Positions 16,498-24,574 of a stretch of DNA of 59,806 nucleotides are shown here, piece by piece. The position numbers were made by a program, and so were the translations under genes. This DNA is from JACPLA01 sp964602055 (GTDB taxonomy: Bacteria > Bacteroidota > Ignavibacteria > UBA10030). The notes beneath the pieces were generated by a model. That model was not told the DNA's origin and ran no database searches. It was given only the letters and a program-made list of their open reading frames with translations. The stretch lies in the NCBI GenBank assembly GCA_964602055.1, contig CAZRPU010000008.1, positions 1 through 59,806 on the forward strand, in the 5' to 3' direction. Position 1 is the stretch's first letter; each line of letters begins with the position of its first letter.

Positions 16498-18819
16498 TCA
16501 TGAAGACTGTTCAAGAAGGCTTGGTTCTTCTTTTGGTATTTCTGTTGTTTGCTGCTGTCCGTTGGACTTCTTTCGTTGAATGGGGACAACGGGGGTTCGC
16601 ATGTTCTGAAAAAGCGCGAGGCCGATACCACCCAGGAGGAACACCGCTGCTACCCAGACGAAACTCATAAAAGGCTTCGCACTCGCTTCGACGACAAGCA
16701 TTTCTGCTTTTGCCGCTCCCGGACTCTCTGTCCCCTCGGCCGATATTCCCATGTCAATCGAGGATTGCTTTGTTTCCATATCGATATTCATCCCCACAAA
16801 GGAAAGGGTCAGCATCTTGTCGCCCGTTCGATGCGGTGTCGGCGATGCCTTCCCCTGATCAAAGGAAGAAAGGAGCGTCATTTCTTCACGTTTCTTGCCC
16901 TGGCGCATTTCAACAACTGCTCCAACCACAAATCCGCTTCCGGCGGACATTCCCGATTTTCCCTCGGCACTCATGTCGAACCGGAGAAACGTGAACGATC
17001 TGTCATCCAGCGCCACCGGGGTTCCTTTCGTGAGCCGGAGCGTCTTCTGACTTCCCGCATGCTGCGTCTCAAGCGAAACCGGCTCGAGGTAGAAATCTCC
17101 GCTGAAGAAACTCTTATAATCCGGCTCCCGCATGAGGCTGTTATTATATGCTGCCTGAAACATCACCGGCTTGAGATCGAAGTTTGTTCCATTCTTCTGA
17201 GCGTTCACTGTGAATTCGTATTTATTCCCCTCGATCATGGTTGAACCGGTGTACGTCACGGAATAGCCCAGGACCTCCTGCGGCTTGCCCAGAGGAAGCG
17301 ATACAGTTTTCTTTTGGCCATAGTGACCCGAAGCGATGACGGCAAGAAACAAAAGCGCAAGGCCCGTGTGGGAGAGCACGCCGCCGAGGAGAGCCGGGCT
17401 CTGTTTCGCCAGCTGATAGCCGCGCTTGAAATTGACGGCGATCGCAAAGAACGAGGCGGCCGACAAGACAAGCATGGAGATTTCGCTCACGCCGGAGTAG
17501 AACAAGACCGCAGTTGCCGCAAGTGCGACGCCGGCGGAGACCGCGACCCGTCGAAACAATCCCTGCACGGATTCTATTCTCCATTGGACAAGCAGGCTGA
17601 CGCCCAAAACCAATCCCATGAGCGCAGCGACCGGGAGGTTCATCGAATCGTAGAAGCTCGGCTCAACCGTTGAGCGAGCGATGAGGGGCCAGCTGGTTCC
17701 GAACAGAATAATGATAGCGCTTGCCCCCATTGCTGCTGCTCCTATGGTGATCCACGATTCCCGCGTCATCATTCCAACGCCCTGTGCCAGTGTGCGAAGT
17801 TCACGCCATCGTTTGGCGAGGAAACCGAAACCCACAGACGCAACGGTCAGGATCCAGATGACAAGCAGGGCATACGCTATTGCGCCGGGATCGACGAAAG
17901 AATGGACGGAAGAATCCCCGAGAATGCCGCTGCGGGTGAGAAAAGTGCTGTAGACGACAAGGAGGAAAGCGATAATAGCCAGAGCGAAATTCGTGCGAAT
18001 GAGTTTCCCTGTTTTTTTCTGAACAAGGAGCGTGTGGATGAGAATGACCGAAACGATCCAGGGGACGAGCGATGAATTTTCCACCGGATCCCAGCCCCAC
18101 CAGCCGCCCCAACCCAGAACGCCGTAGGCCCAATATCCACCCAGCATTAGTCCTGCTCCCAGGGAAATGGCGGCAAATGAAACCCAGGGGAGGGCCGTGG
18201 GGATCCATTCATTGTATGTTTTGCGCCAGAGGCCGGCGACCGCCAGGGAAAAGGGGACTCCCATTGCGGCGAAGCCTATGAAAAGCACGGGAGGGTGAAT
18301 GATCATCCAGAAATTCTGCAGAAGAGGATTCAGTCCCTTGCCGTCCGCAGGGATCGCACCGGCAACTACTTGTGTGGGGAATTCATCCCAAATGTATTTG
18401 AAAGGCGACTTGGCGATCAGAAGCAGTAAGAGAAAGGCCTGAAGCATCGAATAGATGGCCATCGTTTCCGATTCGATGCGCTTGTCGCGCGAAAAGTTGA
18501 GCAGAGCGAATCCGATGAGCGTGCTGCAGAGAGCCCAGAAAAGGAAACTCCCTTCCTGGCCGGCCCAAAAGGTCGTAATAAGAAGATGCAGGGGGAGATC
18601 CTGTGAGCTGTAACTCCAGACGTAGGCAAATTCAAATTGATGGCGCAGGATATACACCATGAGCAGGACCGATGCTGCAAGAACGCCTGCTGCCATTGCA
18701 AGGAACGACCGGCGGCCGAGGTTCACAAGATGTTTCTTTTTCGTTGCTGTTTGGATGTAGGCGTATGCAGCAACGACTGAGGCAAAAAAAGCCATCCACA
18801 CAATTCCAGTTGCGACCAT
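16498..18819 (-). CDS. ccmF: Cytochrome c maturation haem lyase CcmF
   Basis: A 773-residue inner-membrane protein with more than ten hydrophobic helices. The haem-handling tryptophan-rich motif lies around residues 230-255 (GWGGWWGWDPVENSSLVPW), and HPPVLFIGFAAMGVPF contains a conserved His of the CcsA/CcmF family. A large periplasmic region precedes the last helix (FVWVAAVFLLGGIGLALFQ). It ligates haem to apocytochromes in the periplasm, which fits the 81 haem motifs encoded just upstream. It is longer than E. coli CcmF (about 650). No CcmE, CcmH or other Ccm gene is beside it. A short leader carries a sigma-54-like promoter. Confidence 0.93.
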   Translation of the reverse strand: MVATGIVWMAFFASVVAAYAYIQTATKKKHLVNLGRRSFLAMAAGVLAASVLLMVYILRHQFEFAYVWSYSSQDLPLHLLITTFWAGQEGSFLFWALCSTLIGFALLNFSRDKRIESETMAIYSMLQAFLLLLLIAKSPFKYIWDEFPTQVVAGAIPADGKGLNPLLQNFWMIIHPPVLFIGFAAMGVPFSLAVAGLWRKTYNEWIPTALPWVSFAAISLGAGLMLGGYWAYGVLGWGGWWGWDPVENSSLVPWIVSVILIHTLLVQKKTGKLIRTNFALAIIAFLLVVYSTFLTRSGILGDSSVHSFVDPGAIAYALLVIWILTVASVGFGFLAKRWRELRTLAQGVGMMTRESWITIGAAAMGASAIIILFGTSWPLIARSTVEPSFYDSMNLPVAALMGLVLGVSLLVQWRIESVQGLFRRVAVSAGVALAATAVLFYSGVSEISMLVLSAASFFAIAVNFKRGYQLAKQSPALLGGVLSHTGLALLFLAVIASGHYGQKKTVSLPLGKPQEVLGYSVTYTGSTMIEGNKYEFTVNAQKNGTNFDLKPVMFQAAYNNSLMREPDYKSFFSGDFYLEPVSLETQHAGSQKTLRLTKGTPVALDDRSFTFLRFDMSAEGKSGMSAGSGFVVGAVVEMRQGKKREEMTLLSSFDQGKASPTPHRTGDKMLTLSFVGMNIDMETKQSSIDMGISAEGTESPGAAKAEMLVVEASAKPFMSFVWVAAVFLLGGIGLALFQNMRTPVVPIQRKKSNGQQQTTEIPKEEPSLLEQSS

Positions 18820-18862
18820 GCTCTTCCTTTAGTTGTCGTGTTCGATTATTGCTTCTCTAAAT

Positions 18863-18877
18863 GCAAGCGCCATGCCA
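18863..18877 (-). promoter_or_regulatory. Sigma-54-type promoter candidate for ccmF-uspA
   Basis: TGGCATGGCGCTTGC on the minus strand: one mismatch to TGGCACG-N4-TTGC. Predicted start near 18851 leaves a leader of about 32 bases before ccmF. Two activator-site dyads lie 90-135 bases upstream. Confidence 0.7.
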
Positions 18878-18967
18878 CGGACAGACGGCCTGAATCACTG
18901 AACACGAGTTATTTCGCATAAAAACCCATGCTTCAGAGGTTTGCTTTGATGACGAAAAAGGGTCTGA

Positions 18968-18983
18968 TTTGCAGGAATGGGAA
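18968..18983. promoter_or_regulatory. Activator-site candidate upstream of ccmF (1)
   Basis: TTTGC-AGGAAT-GGGAA fits the recurring dyad TTNCC-N6-GGGAA. It lies 91 bases upstream of the -24 element, a normal enhancer distance for NtrC-type regulators. Confidence 0.5.
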
Positions 18984-18996
18984 AAGGGGAGGGGAT

Positions 18997-19012
18997 TTGC
19001 CAGAATCGGGAA
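18997..19012. promoter_or_regulatory. Activator-site candidate upstream of ccmF (2)
   Basis: TTGCC-AGAATC-GGGAA. It is 29 bases from the first dyad (centre to centre), nearly three helical turns, so both copies could be bound on one DNA face. Confidence 0.5.
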
Positions 19013-19047
19013 GAAACAAAAAGGGAGGCAGATTGCTCTGCCTCCCT
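19011..19047 (-). terminator. Intrinsic terminator of the porin-cytochrome operon
   Basis: On the minus strand a perfect nine-pair stem (GGGAGGCAG / CTGCCTCCC, six-base loop) is followed by TTTTTTGTTTC. It lies 23 bases after the stop of the 6-haem lipoprotein gene. Confidence 0.85.
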
Positions 19048-19069
19048 CGTGCTAAGGCGCAAACATCAA

Positions 19070-20236
19070 CTACGGTTTTCTCAACTCGGCAACTGACGAT
19101 TTAAGAAGATCAATCGCCAATTTTGAGTTGTGAACGCCGTGACTCAGGTCGTGCTCAACAAGGAAGAAGTTGTAAATCGCACCGGCCCGCGATGCTGGCG
19201 CTATTTTCAATGCTCCCGAACCGCTTGATGCATTGACAGAATATCCGGCAATCGCATCTCCCGAAATCCAAGCCTTCTTTGCTCCCTTGTTCCACTTGTT
19301 GACGATTGAAGTATCTTTCATCATTGTGGCAAGGGTATCGAGATAGGCATTGACGGTTGTTTGAACGCCGTTATAGTCAACCGTGGTAATCGCCGGATGA
19401 CAAGCGCTGTTCTTGCAACCCTCTAATATGGAAGCAGGAGTCCCGTGATCATCATAGCGAATGTTCATCGTGTGTCCGCCTGAAGCTCCGAACGGATAGG
19501 ACACGTTTGAAGGTGGATTCGCCATATGGCATTGAATGCATCCCTCGGTCTTCAGCAGGGGCAGCGTGGTGTGTGCGGAATTGCCCGTATAGGTATACCC
19601 GGCAAACTTGAATCCGCCCGTTCCGTTCAGCATATGAGACTGCACACCATAGTGTTGATACCATCGGGAGCTCGTGACGGTGATCGTATCCGTTACCGCG
19701 GTCTTCGTCGGATCGGGTTTCGGGTTGATCGAACGGGGTCGGTGACACGACGCGCAGAGGTTGCCTTTTCCGAAATCAAATGATGCATCTGCGTCGCCCG
19801 TGACGCCGGCAAGAAGTGTAACAGGCGTGACGGATCGAAGGGCAAAGTTTGCGTTTGTATGCGGTGAATGACAGGCAAAGCATCCCGGCGGAGACGGATG
19901 AATAGCTGCAGTAACCGTTTTCCCGGATGTTTTTTGGATGTAGCCTTCTGTGGTATGGCATTCTGCGCAGCTGGCACCGGCGCGTTCATAATCACCGCCG
20001 TAGAAATGTTTCGACTGTTCCCACTGATACTTCCGGGACCATACGAAGTACGTCGTGTCGGTGTCCGGATTGTGGCAATCGCCGCAGTTGATGCCGGCCG
20101 CGAAGCCTTCAAGCTGCAAAATCGTCGAATCTCCCGGAGGGCCTGCAGGACCTTCCGGACCTTTGCAACCTTGGAGAGCGGCCATCAGTAAACCGGCAGC
20201 CAGAAACAGGCTGACAAGCAAGATGGTTCGTTTCAT
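19070..20236 (-). CDS. Multiheme c-type cytochrome lipoprotein (6 haem motifs)
   Basis: A 388-residue exported cytochrome. The ATG at 20236 has AGGAGGT five to six bases ahead; longer frames upstream are not credible. A signal peptide ends in the lipobox ALQGC (Cys24), followed by a collagen-like GPEGPAGPPG. Five CXXCH motifs (CGDCH, CAECH, CFACH, CASCH, CIQCH) and one CX4CH (CKNSACH) are present. The lipidated, multi-haem form and its place behind a beta-barrel gene suggest an outer-membrane, probably surface-facing electron carrier. It is the last gene of the porin-cytochrome operon. Direction of electron flow is not visible. Confidence 0.85.
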   Translation of the reverse strand: MKRTILLVSLFLAAGLLMAALQGCKGPEGPAGPPGDSTILQLEGFAAGINCGDCHNPDTDTTYFVWSRKYQWEQSKHFYGGDYERAGASCAECHTTEGYIQKTSGKTVTAAIHPSPPGCFACHSPHTNANFALRSVTPVTLLAGVTGDADASFDFGKGNLCASCHRPRSINPKPDPTKTAVTDTITVTSSRWYQHYGVQSHMLNGTGGFKFAGYTYTGNSAHTTLPLLKTEGCIQCHMANPPSNVSYPFGASGGHTMNIRYDDHGTPASILEGCKNSACHPAITTVDYNGVQTTVNAYLDTLATMMKDTSIVNKWNKGAKKAWISGDAIAGYSVNASSGSGALKIAPASRAGAIYNFFLVEHDLSHGVHNSKLAIDLLKSSVAELRKP

Positions 20237-20241
20237 GAATG

Positions 20242-20259
20242 ACCTCCTGTTATAACAGG
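20242..20259 (-). promoter_or_regulatory. Palindrome overlapping the ribosome-binding site
   Basis: CCTGTTATAACAGG (20246-20259) is a perfect 14-base dyad that shares three bases with the AGGAGGT ribosome-binding site (20242-20248) of the 6-haem lipoprotein gene. It could be an operator or a small hairpin that changes translation relative to the upstream genes. Confidence 0.45.
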
Positions 20260-20319
20260 TGTATCGTTTGTTGTTTGGTGAAGCTGCTGTACAGCAAACT
20301 CGCAATACAAGACGAGTGA

Positions 20320-21174
20320 TCAGAATGCCTGATCCACGCCGTTCAGATTCAATTTCCCGTCGATGTGTTTCAACGGATTTACAATGACAAGACTGGCGTT
20401 GACAACGCCGCCATGGCATGTTGAGCAAGCGAGATTGTTGGGATGAGTCCCTCCCGGGAGGGCTTTTTCTGCCAGGGTCGTCTTCGTCACGTCCCCGTGG
20501 CAGGATCCGCATGCCGTGCTCAGCGCAGCACCGCCGTTCCAGAAGACTGCTGCAGAATTCCCGTTCTTGAACGCACCGTGGCAATACGTGTTGGCACATG
20601 CGCCGGAAGTCTCAAAGTACACGGGAGTCGGCGTCGTTCCGCCGGTCGCCTGCCGTGCGCGGTCGGAGAATAGAAGTTCTGCCCGGCCGGGATTGGAATC
20701 GATATGCGCCGGATCGTAAATGTTTCCTGTCGGCAGGACATGGCAATTCGAGCAGCCAACGGCGGCTGACATTGAAGTACCGTTCAGATGAACCTGATGC
20801 TTTCCGACTCCGCGAAACATGCCGTCCGTATTTCCGTTCAGGTCTCGCGGGGGTGCCGCGTTGTCCGATCCGTGGCAGACATTGCAGTGTTCCGGGCCAA
20901 GAACCTCCGTATGGCACGTGCGGCAGGAGACCTGACTGGTTCCGCCGTCGTAACTGCTGCCATGGCAGGATTTGCAGGAACGCATGTCCCATCCCATTGC
21001 CTTGATGGATGCTCCGTGAAATTCCGACGAAGTTTTTGTCACCCATCCGCCGGGATGCACTCCGATCGCCGGGGTCGCGGGGGGAAGCGTCTCTTTCAAA
21101 TCGCTGCATCCGCTCAGCAGAGCGATGAAGGCAACGACGACACCCGCACGAACAACATGATCCTTTGTCTTCAT
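20320..21174 (-). CDS. Multiheme c-type cytochrome lipoprotein with CX4CH...CXXCH domain (7 haem motifs)
   Basis: A 284-residue exported cytochrome. The signal peptide ends in the lipobox LLSGC (Cys23). Haem motifs in order are CKSCH, CRTCH, CNVCH, CSNCH, CANTYCH, CGSCH and CSTCH. The CANTYCH...CGSCH pair, with tryptophan and glycines between, matches the CX4CH-CXXCH domain described from Geobacter cytochromes (such as the OmcB group). It starts 14 bases after the 14-haem gene. A role as an outer-membrane lipoprotein of the conduit is inferred from position, lipidation and haem content. Confidence 0.87.
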   Translation of the reverse strand: MKTKDHVVRAGVVVAFIALLSGCSDLKETLPPATPAIGVHPGGWVTKTSSEFHGASIKAMGWDMRSCKSCHGSSYDGGTSQVSCRTCHTEVLGPEHCNVCHGSDNAAPPRDLNGNTDGMFRGVGKHQVHLNGTSMSAAVGCSNCHVLPTGNIYDPAHIDSNPGRAELLFSDRARQATGGTTPTPVYFETSGACANTYCHGAFKNGNSAAVFWNGGAALSTACGSCHGDVTKTTLAEKALPGGTHPNNLACSTCHGGVVNASLVIVNPLKHIDGKLNLNGVDQAF

Positions 21175-21188
21175 AGAGTTTCCCCGAA

Positions 21189-22421
21189 TTACTTGTGACA
21201 GTAACCGCAGAATCCCGCCCCGCGAATCCCGCCAACCCTTGCGTTGGCATCGGAATGGCAGACAAAACAACTCGAGCCCGGGTCTGTGTGCCAATTTCCC
21301 CGTTCACCCGACATGAATCCGATCGAATGCGTCTTTGCATCGGTGCCTTGAATGCCGTCGGAATCCATGTGGCAGGTGACGCACGTCGGATCTGCTCCCT
21401 GGGCGTCGTGACACGATGCGCAGCTCTCAATGTCGCGCCTTGCGAGTTGAGCGTGGAGACCGCCTCCCGTGCCTCTCCCGATAAGGGCGAAACCGGCCCG
21501 CTGATGCGATTGGGGACGGAATTGGAGCTGATTCACGTTTCCGCCTGAGGCGTGACACGTCGAGCAGAAGTCCCGCGCATCATGGCATGTGGCGCATTCC
21601 GCCGTTTTGGCGGAGGCCGCAATGCCATGCGTAAATCGGAAGTTCAAATCATGTACTCTCGCCAGCGCCATGCCCTGGGCCCTGTCGTTTGCCGTCAGGC
21701 GAGGCGAGCGGGGAGAAACCATATCCCGGCCGCTCGACGTTGTTTGGACCAATCCGGCGTTGACGTGACAATCCTGGCAGGATTCCTGCGTATGGCATGA
21801 GGCGCATGAAGCATCCTGAACGCGCGCCAGGAGCTTGTGTTCCTTCGCAAAATCGGTCCGGTTATGTTCCTTCGGGCGAAGTGTGGCAAAATTCGTATGG
21901 CACGACTCGCAGGCATTCGGCGCCTTTGCTCCATCGTGACAGGTCATGCAGCCCGCCATGGCCGGAACATGATCCGTACCTGCAGTGGCCATTTCATCGA
22001 TACCGGCGTGACAGGTCATGCAATCGAGATTTTGCCCGGTCGCATGCTGTTCGTGGTTGAAGAGAAGCTCCCTTGGGGGATTTTCGAACGCAACAAACGT
22101 CGATGGATCGTCGGAAGTGTGACAATACGTGCAGTTGTTCGCAAGCTGTTCCTCGTGGCAAGTCTGACAATTGGCTTTCTTGGCCAGGAGGTTGTCTCCG
22201 GAGAGTTTGCTTGTCGCTGCGCTGCCGTGACAATCCTGGCACGCCACACCGGCATCCTTGACATGAAACTGGTGTGAGAACTTGATGAGCTTGCCGCGAT
22301 CCTGCTCCGCCGCTGCCTCGCGTGACTGCATCACCAGAGTCGATCCGATGATCAATGCAAGAAGGGCAACAATGACCGCCAGAAGTTGAACCGCAGAGTA
22401 TTTGGGCGTTAGACTGGGCAT
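21189..22421 (-). CDS. Large periplasmic multiheme cytochrome (14 CXXCH)
   Basis: A 410-residue cytochrome c3/c7-like protein with 14 CXXCH motifs by hand count, from CQDCH near residue 60 to CGYCH at the C-terminus. Many additional His residues (for example FSHQFH, FNHEQH) can serve as distal ligands, so bis-His haems are likely. A hydrophobic N-terminal segment (LLAVIVALLALIIGSTLVM) is either an uncleaved anchor or a signal peptide. The start at 22421 lies seven bases after the beta-barrel gene. In known porin-cytochrome conduits the large periplasmic cytochrome plugs the barrel; that role is inferred here. Confidence 0.88.
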   Translation of the reverse strand: MPSLTPKYSAVQLLAVIVALLALIIGSTLVMQSREAAAEQDRGKLIKFSHQFHVKDAGVACQDCHGSAATSKLSGDNLLAKKANCQTCHEEQLANNCTYCHTSDDPSTFVAFENPPRELLFNHEQHATGQNLDCMTCHAGIDEMATAGTDHVPAMAGCMTCHDGAKAPNACESCHTNFATLRPKEHNRTDFAKEHKLLARVQDASCASCHTQESCQDCHVNAGLVQTTSSGRDMVSPRSPRLTANDRAQGMALARVHDLNFRFTHGIAASAKTAECATCHDARDFCSTCHASGGNVNQLQFRPQSHQRAGFALIGRGTGGGLHAQLARRDIESCASCHDAQGADPTCVTCHMDSDGIQGTDAKTHSIGFMSGERGNWHTDPGSSCFVCHSDANARVGGIRGAGFCGYCHK

Positions 22422-22428
22422 AGGGCTC

Positions 22429-23718
22429 TCAGAACAATGTGAGGCGTTCGTTGAGAAGATAGCTGGCTCTGAAGAACATGCGGACATCGTTCTTATAAAT
22501 CTTATTCTGGATCCACTGCACTTGCGTGTCAAACGACAACACGGGCAGCGGCCGATACACGACACCCAAAGCGCCGCTCAGGACCGATTCCCGCTTTGTT
22601 TCATACCTGCTCAGCTTATACCGTCCGTAGCTCACCATGAGGGTGGGGGTCAGTGTATTGTTCATGAACGGATAGCCGGCGTTGAAGGAGGCGGCATTGA
22701 TCGTGCCATTGTAGCCGGAGATGCTTGAGGCGCTTGCAGAGATATATTTCCAGCTGCCTCCGAAAATGTATTGCTGCGAGGTTTCGTCGCCAAAGGACAC
22801 CTGTCCATATTTCCCGAAAACATGGAGGTCGCGAAAATGGTGCACATGGTACTCAAGCCCTACCTCGAATTCTTCCAGCGAGTTATAGGTAAAGGCGGAA
22901 AAGATCGAATTATAGGAAATCCTCGGCTCCCGCTTCATGTACTCGGCGGTGATCCCAAAGCGCTCAAGGGGCTTCACGCGCGTGAAGAACTGGAACCTTG
23001 CCATTTTTTCCGCTTGGAGGTCATGATCATACCGAAGGTAGCCGTACACCATGTCGTACTCGCCGCTGACATCAGCGCTGAGGTATTCTTCGATGCTTGC
23101 GGAAGGTCTGATCTCAGCCAGGTAGGGATTGAAGAGTGAATCGCGGCGAATGGCGCTGTAAGCCTCAGGCTGCAACTGCTTGTGCATATAACTGACCGAT
23201 GCCTGGCCGAATTCCACGGGCGCAACAACCACCTGCCCGCCGTACATGGCATTGTCCCAAATGTTATCGACCGGCTGTGCGCCGAGGGATGGCTGCGCAA
23301 GTGGCCCGGCATAACCAACGACCTTCACCTTGTTGTCGAGGAATCTCCCGACGGCCTTGAGGCCGTCGATGGTGCCGATGCCAGTGCCCGCGAAGATCGT
23401 CTGTCGACCGAAAGTCAAATCACCATAGTTCGCGATGTTCCGCCAATGGAAGTAGAGATTGTACAACCTGAGAGTTCCATTGTTCTTTGTAGGTCCGGAG
23501 AAATCATTCCATCCCTGGAAATAGGTCGACAGCGTGTAGTCACCTTTGATGAACGAAAGCTGAACACTCTGATACCCGTACAAGTGGCTTGCAGAGGAGC
23601 CCGAATCCTGTTGTTGAAAGGCGAACGCTGAAGTCACCAGACGCCCCTGAAGTATTTGGGCGCTCACGCATTGCGCCGCAACAGTCAGAGCAACCAGAAT
23701 CGCGGGTATGATTTTCAT
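22429..23718 (-). CDS. Outer-membrane beta-barrel protein (candidate conduit porin)
   Basis: A 429-residue protein with a signal peptide (MKIIPAILVALTVAAQCVSA) and no haem motif. The mature part is rich in alternating hydrophobic and polar stretches with aromatic ends (for example VQLSFIKGDYTLSTYFQGW, FEVGLEYHVHHF), typical of beta-barrels, and it ends in Phe (ERLTLF), the usual outer-membrane assembly signal. No homology to MtrB is evident by eye, but barrel proteins of different conduits share little sequence. It is the first gene of an operon with three multiheme cytochromes. An alternative is a substrate porin unrelated to electron transfer. Confidence 0.75.
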   Translation of the reverse strand: MKIIPAILVALTVAAQCVSAQILQGRLVTSAFAFQQQDSGSSASHLYGYQSVQLSFIKGDYTLSTYFQGWNDFSGPTKNNGTLRLYNLYFHWRNIANYGDLTFGRQTIFAGTGIGTIDGLKAVGRFLDNKVKVVGYAGPLAQPSLGAQPVDNIWDNAMYGGQVVVAPVEFGQASVSYMHKQLQPEAYSAIRRDSLFNPYLAEIRPSASIEEYLSADVSGEYDMVYGYLRYDHDLQAEKMARFQFFTRVKPLERFGITAEYMKREPRISYNSIFSAFTYNSLEEFEVGLEYHVHHFRDLHVFGKYGQVSFGDETSQQYIFGGSWKYISASASSISGYNGTINAASFNAGYPFMNNTLTPTLMVSYGRYKLSRYETKRESVLSGALGVVYRPLPVLSFDTQVQWIQNKIYKNDVRMFFRASYLLNERLTLF

Positions 23719-23761
23719 AGTGATTACTCGCTGGTGGAGAGGATACCGATCCAAAAACCGC

Positions 23762-23776
23762 TCAAAACCCATGCCA
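23762..23776 (-). promoter_or_regulatory. Weak sigma-54-type promoter candidate for the porin-cytochrome operon
   Basis: TGGCATGGGTTTTGA: good -24 half, but GA in place of GC at -12. Predicted start near 23750 gives a 32-base leader, the same as for ald and ccmF. A dyad lies 69 bases upstream. Confidence 0.45.
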
Positions 23777-23844
23777 ATTAGGAGAATCTCTTGAGCCCTA
23801 AAACGGTCAAATTCCCGCATTTCTAACGAATTAAGAGGGCTATC

Positions 23845-23860
23845 TTACCGTGTTTGGGAA
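23845..23860. promoter_or_regulatory. Activator-site candidate upstream of the porin-cytochrome operon
   Basis: TTACC-GTGTTT-GGGAA fits the recurring dyad TTNCC-N6-GGGAA and sits 69 bases above the -24 element. Confidence 0.45.
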
Positions 23861-23921
23861 TAAATGAGCTGTTGAATTTTTCAATATTGCGAAATCAGAC
23901 CGCACGAATACTGCCAAATTT

Positions 23922-23961
23922 CAAACAAAAAAGCAAACGGCGTTGCCGAGGCAACGCCGTT
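23922..23961 (-). terminator. Intrinsic terminator after the tetraheme cytochrome gene
   Basis: On the minus strand a perfect 12-pair stem (AACGGCGTTGCC / GGCAACGCCGTT, tight loop) is followed by TTTTTTG. It lies 25 bases after the stop of the c-554-like gene and separates the bc-type operon from the porin-cytochrome operon. Confidence 0.9.
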
Positions 23962-23985
23962 GAGAATTTCAACAAAACGAAGGAT

Positions 23986-24528
23986 CTATCCTTTGGGAAC
24001 CTTATGGCTAATAGATTCCCACTGCTCTTTGAACTTGAATTCCTTGAATGTAGGGCTCTTATCGTTGTGACATGTCCTGCAAAAAGCCTCGATCGCCGCC
24101 TCATCCTTGAATTCCCGCATCCCCGCCGCAACGGATTTTGCGTGGTCTTTCATGACGGTGATGCTCTTATAAGCTGAACCGGCCTCGTGACACGTTTCGC
24201 ACTGTACTCCATCTTTGACATCAAATGTCTTTTCAAACAACTTCGCGTCGGCTGTTACGGTGTGGCACGCCAGACACTCTTTAGTTTCGACGGCAGGAGT
24301 CGTAAAGCCCTTGGACTTGGCGATCTCATTGGCTTTTGCCGAAGTGAGGGTCTTGTATGCTCCGGAATGCTTGCTCTTCTGCCATATATCGAACTGCTTT
24401 CCTTGTTTGTCCGATCGATGACAGGGGGAGCACATTTTTACTCCTACATATTTGTTTTGGGCATTGAGCCCTTCTGCCGCAAAAAGAACAATTCCTCCCA
24501 TCACGATGCCGTGAATAATTCTTTTCAT
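23986..24528 (-). CDS. Tetraheme cytochrome c-554-like protein
   Basis: A 180-residue periplasmic cytochrome with signal peptide (GIVMGGIVLFAAEGLNA) and four haem motifs (CSPCH, CLACH, CETCH, CRTCH). The spacing and the early KYVGVKMCSPCH with a following WQKSKH are typical of the cytochrome c-554 family, which carries electrons in the periplasm. It has a strong ribosome-binding site (GAGGAG) and lies 46 bases after the 11-haem gene. It is well placed to take electrons from the bc-type complex, but its partner is not proven. Confidence 0.88.
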   Translation of the reverse strand: MKRIIHGIVMGGIVLFAAEGLNAQNKYVGVKMCSPCHRSDKQGKQFDIWQKSKHSGAYKTLTSAKANEIAKSKGFTTPAVETKECLACHTVTADAKLFEKTFDVKDGVQCETCHEAGSAYKSITVMKDHAKSVAAGMREFKDEAAIEAFCRTCHNDKSPTFKEFKFKEQWESISHKVPKG

Positions 24529-24574
24529 AAACGTCTCCTCTTGATCTATAGGTAAATGAAAAGGAAGGTCGTTG

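Noticed and set aside
20026..20160. Collagen-like GPEGPAGPPG segment as a sign of a phage or surface collagen protein
   Set aside because: It directly follows a lipobox in a haem-rich protein and works as a short linker; no longer Gly-X-Y tract follows.
23899..23913. A second promoter-like box (TGGCAGTATTCGTGC) before the porin operon
   Set aside because: The -12 half is poor, and the activator-type dyad would lie downstream of it; the box at 23762 fits spacing and leader length better.
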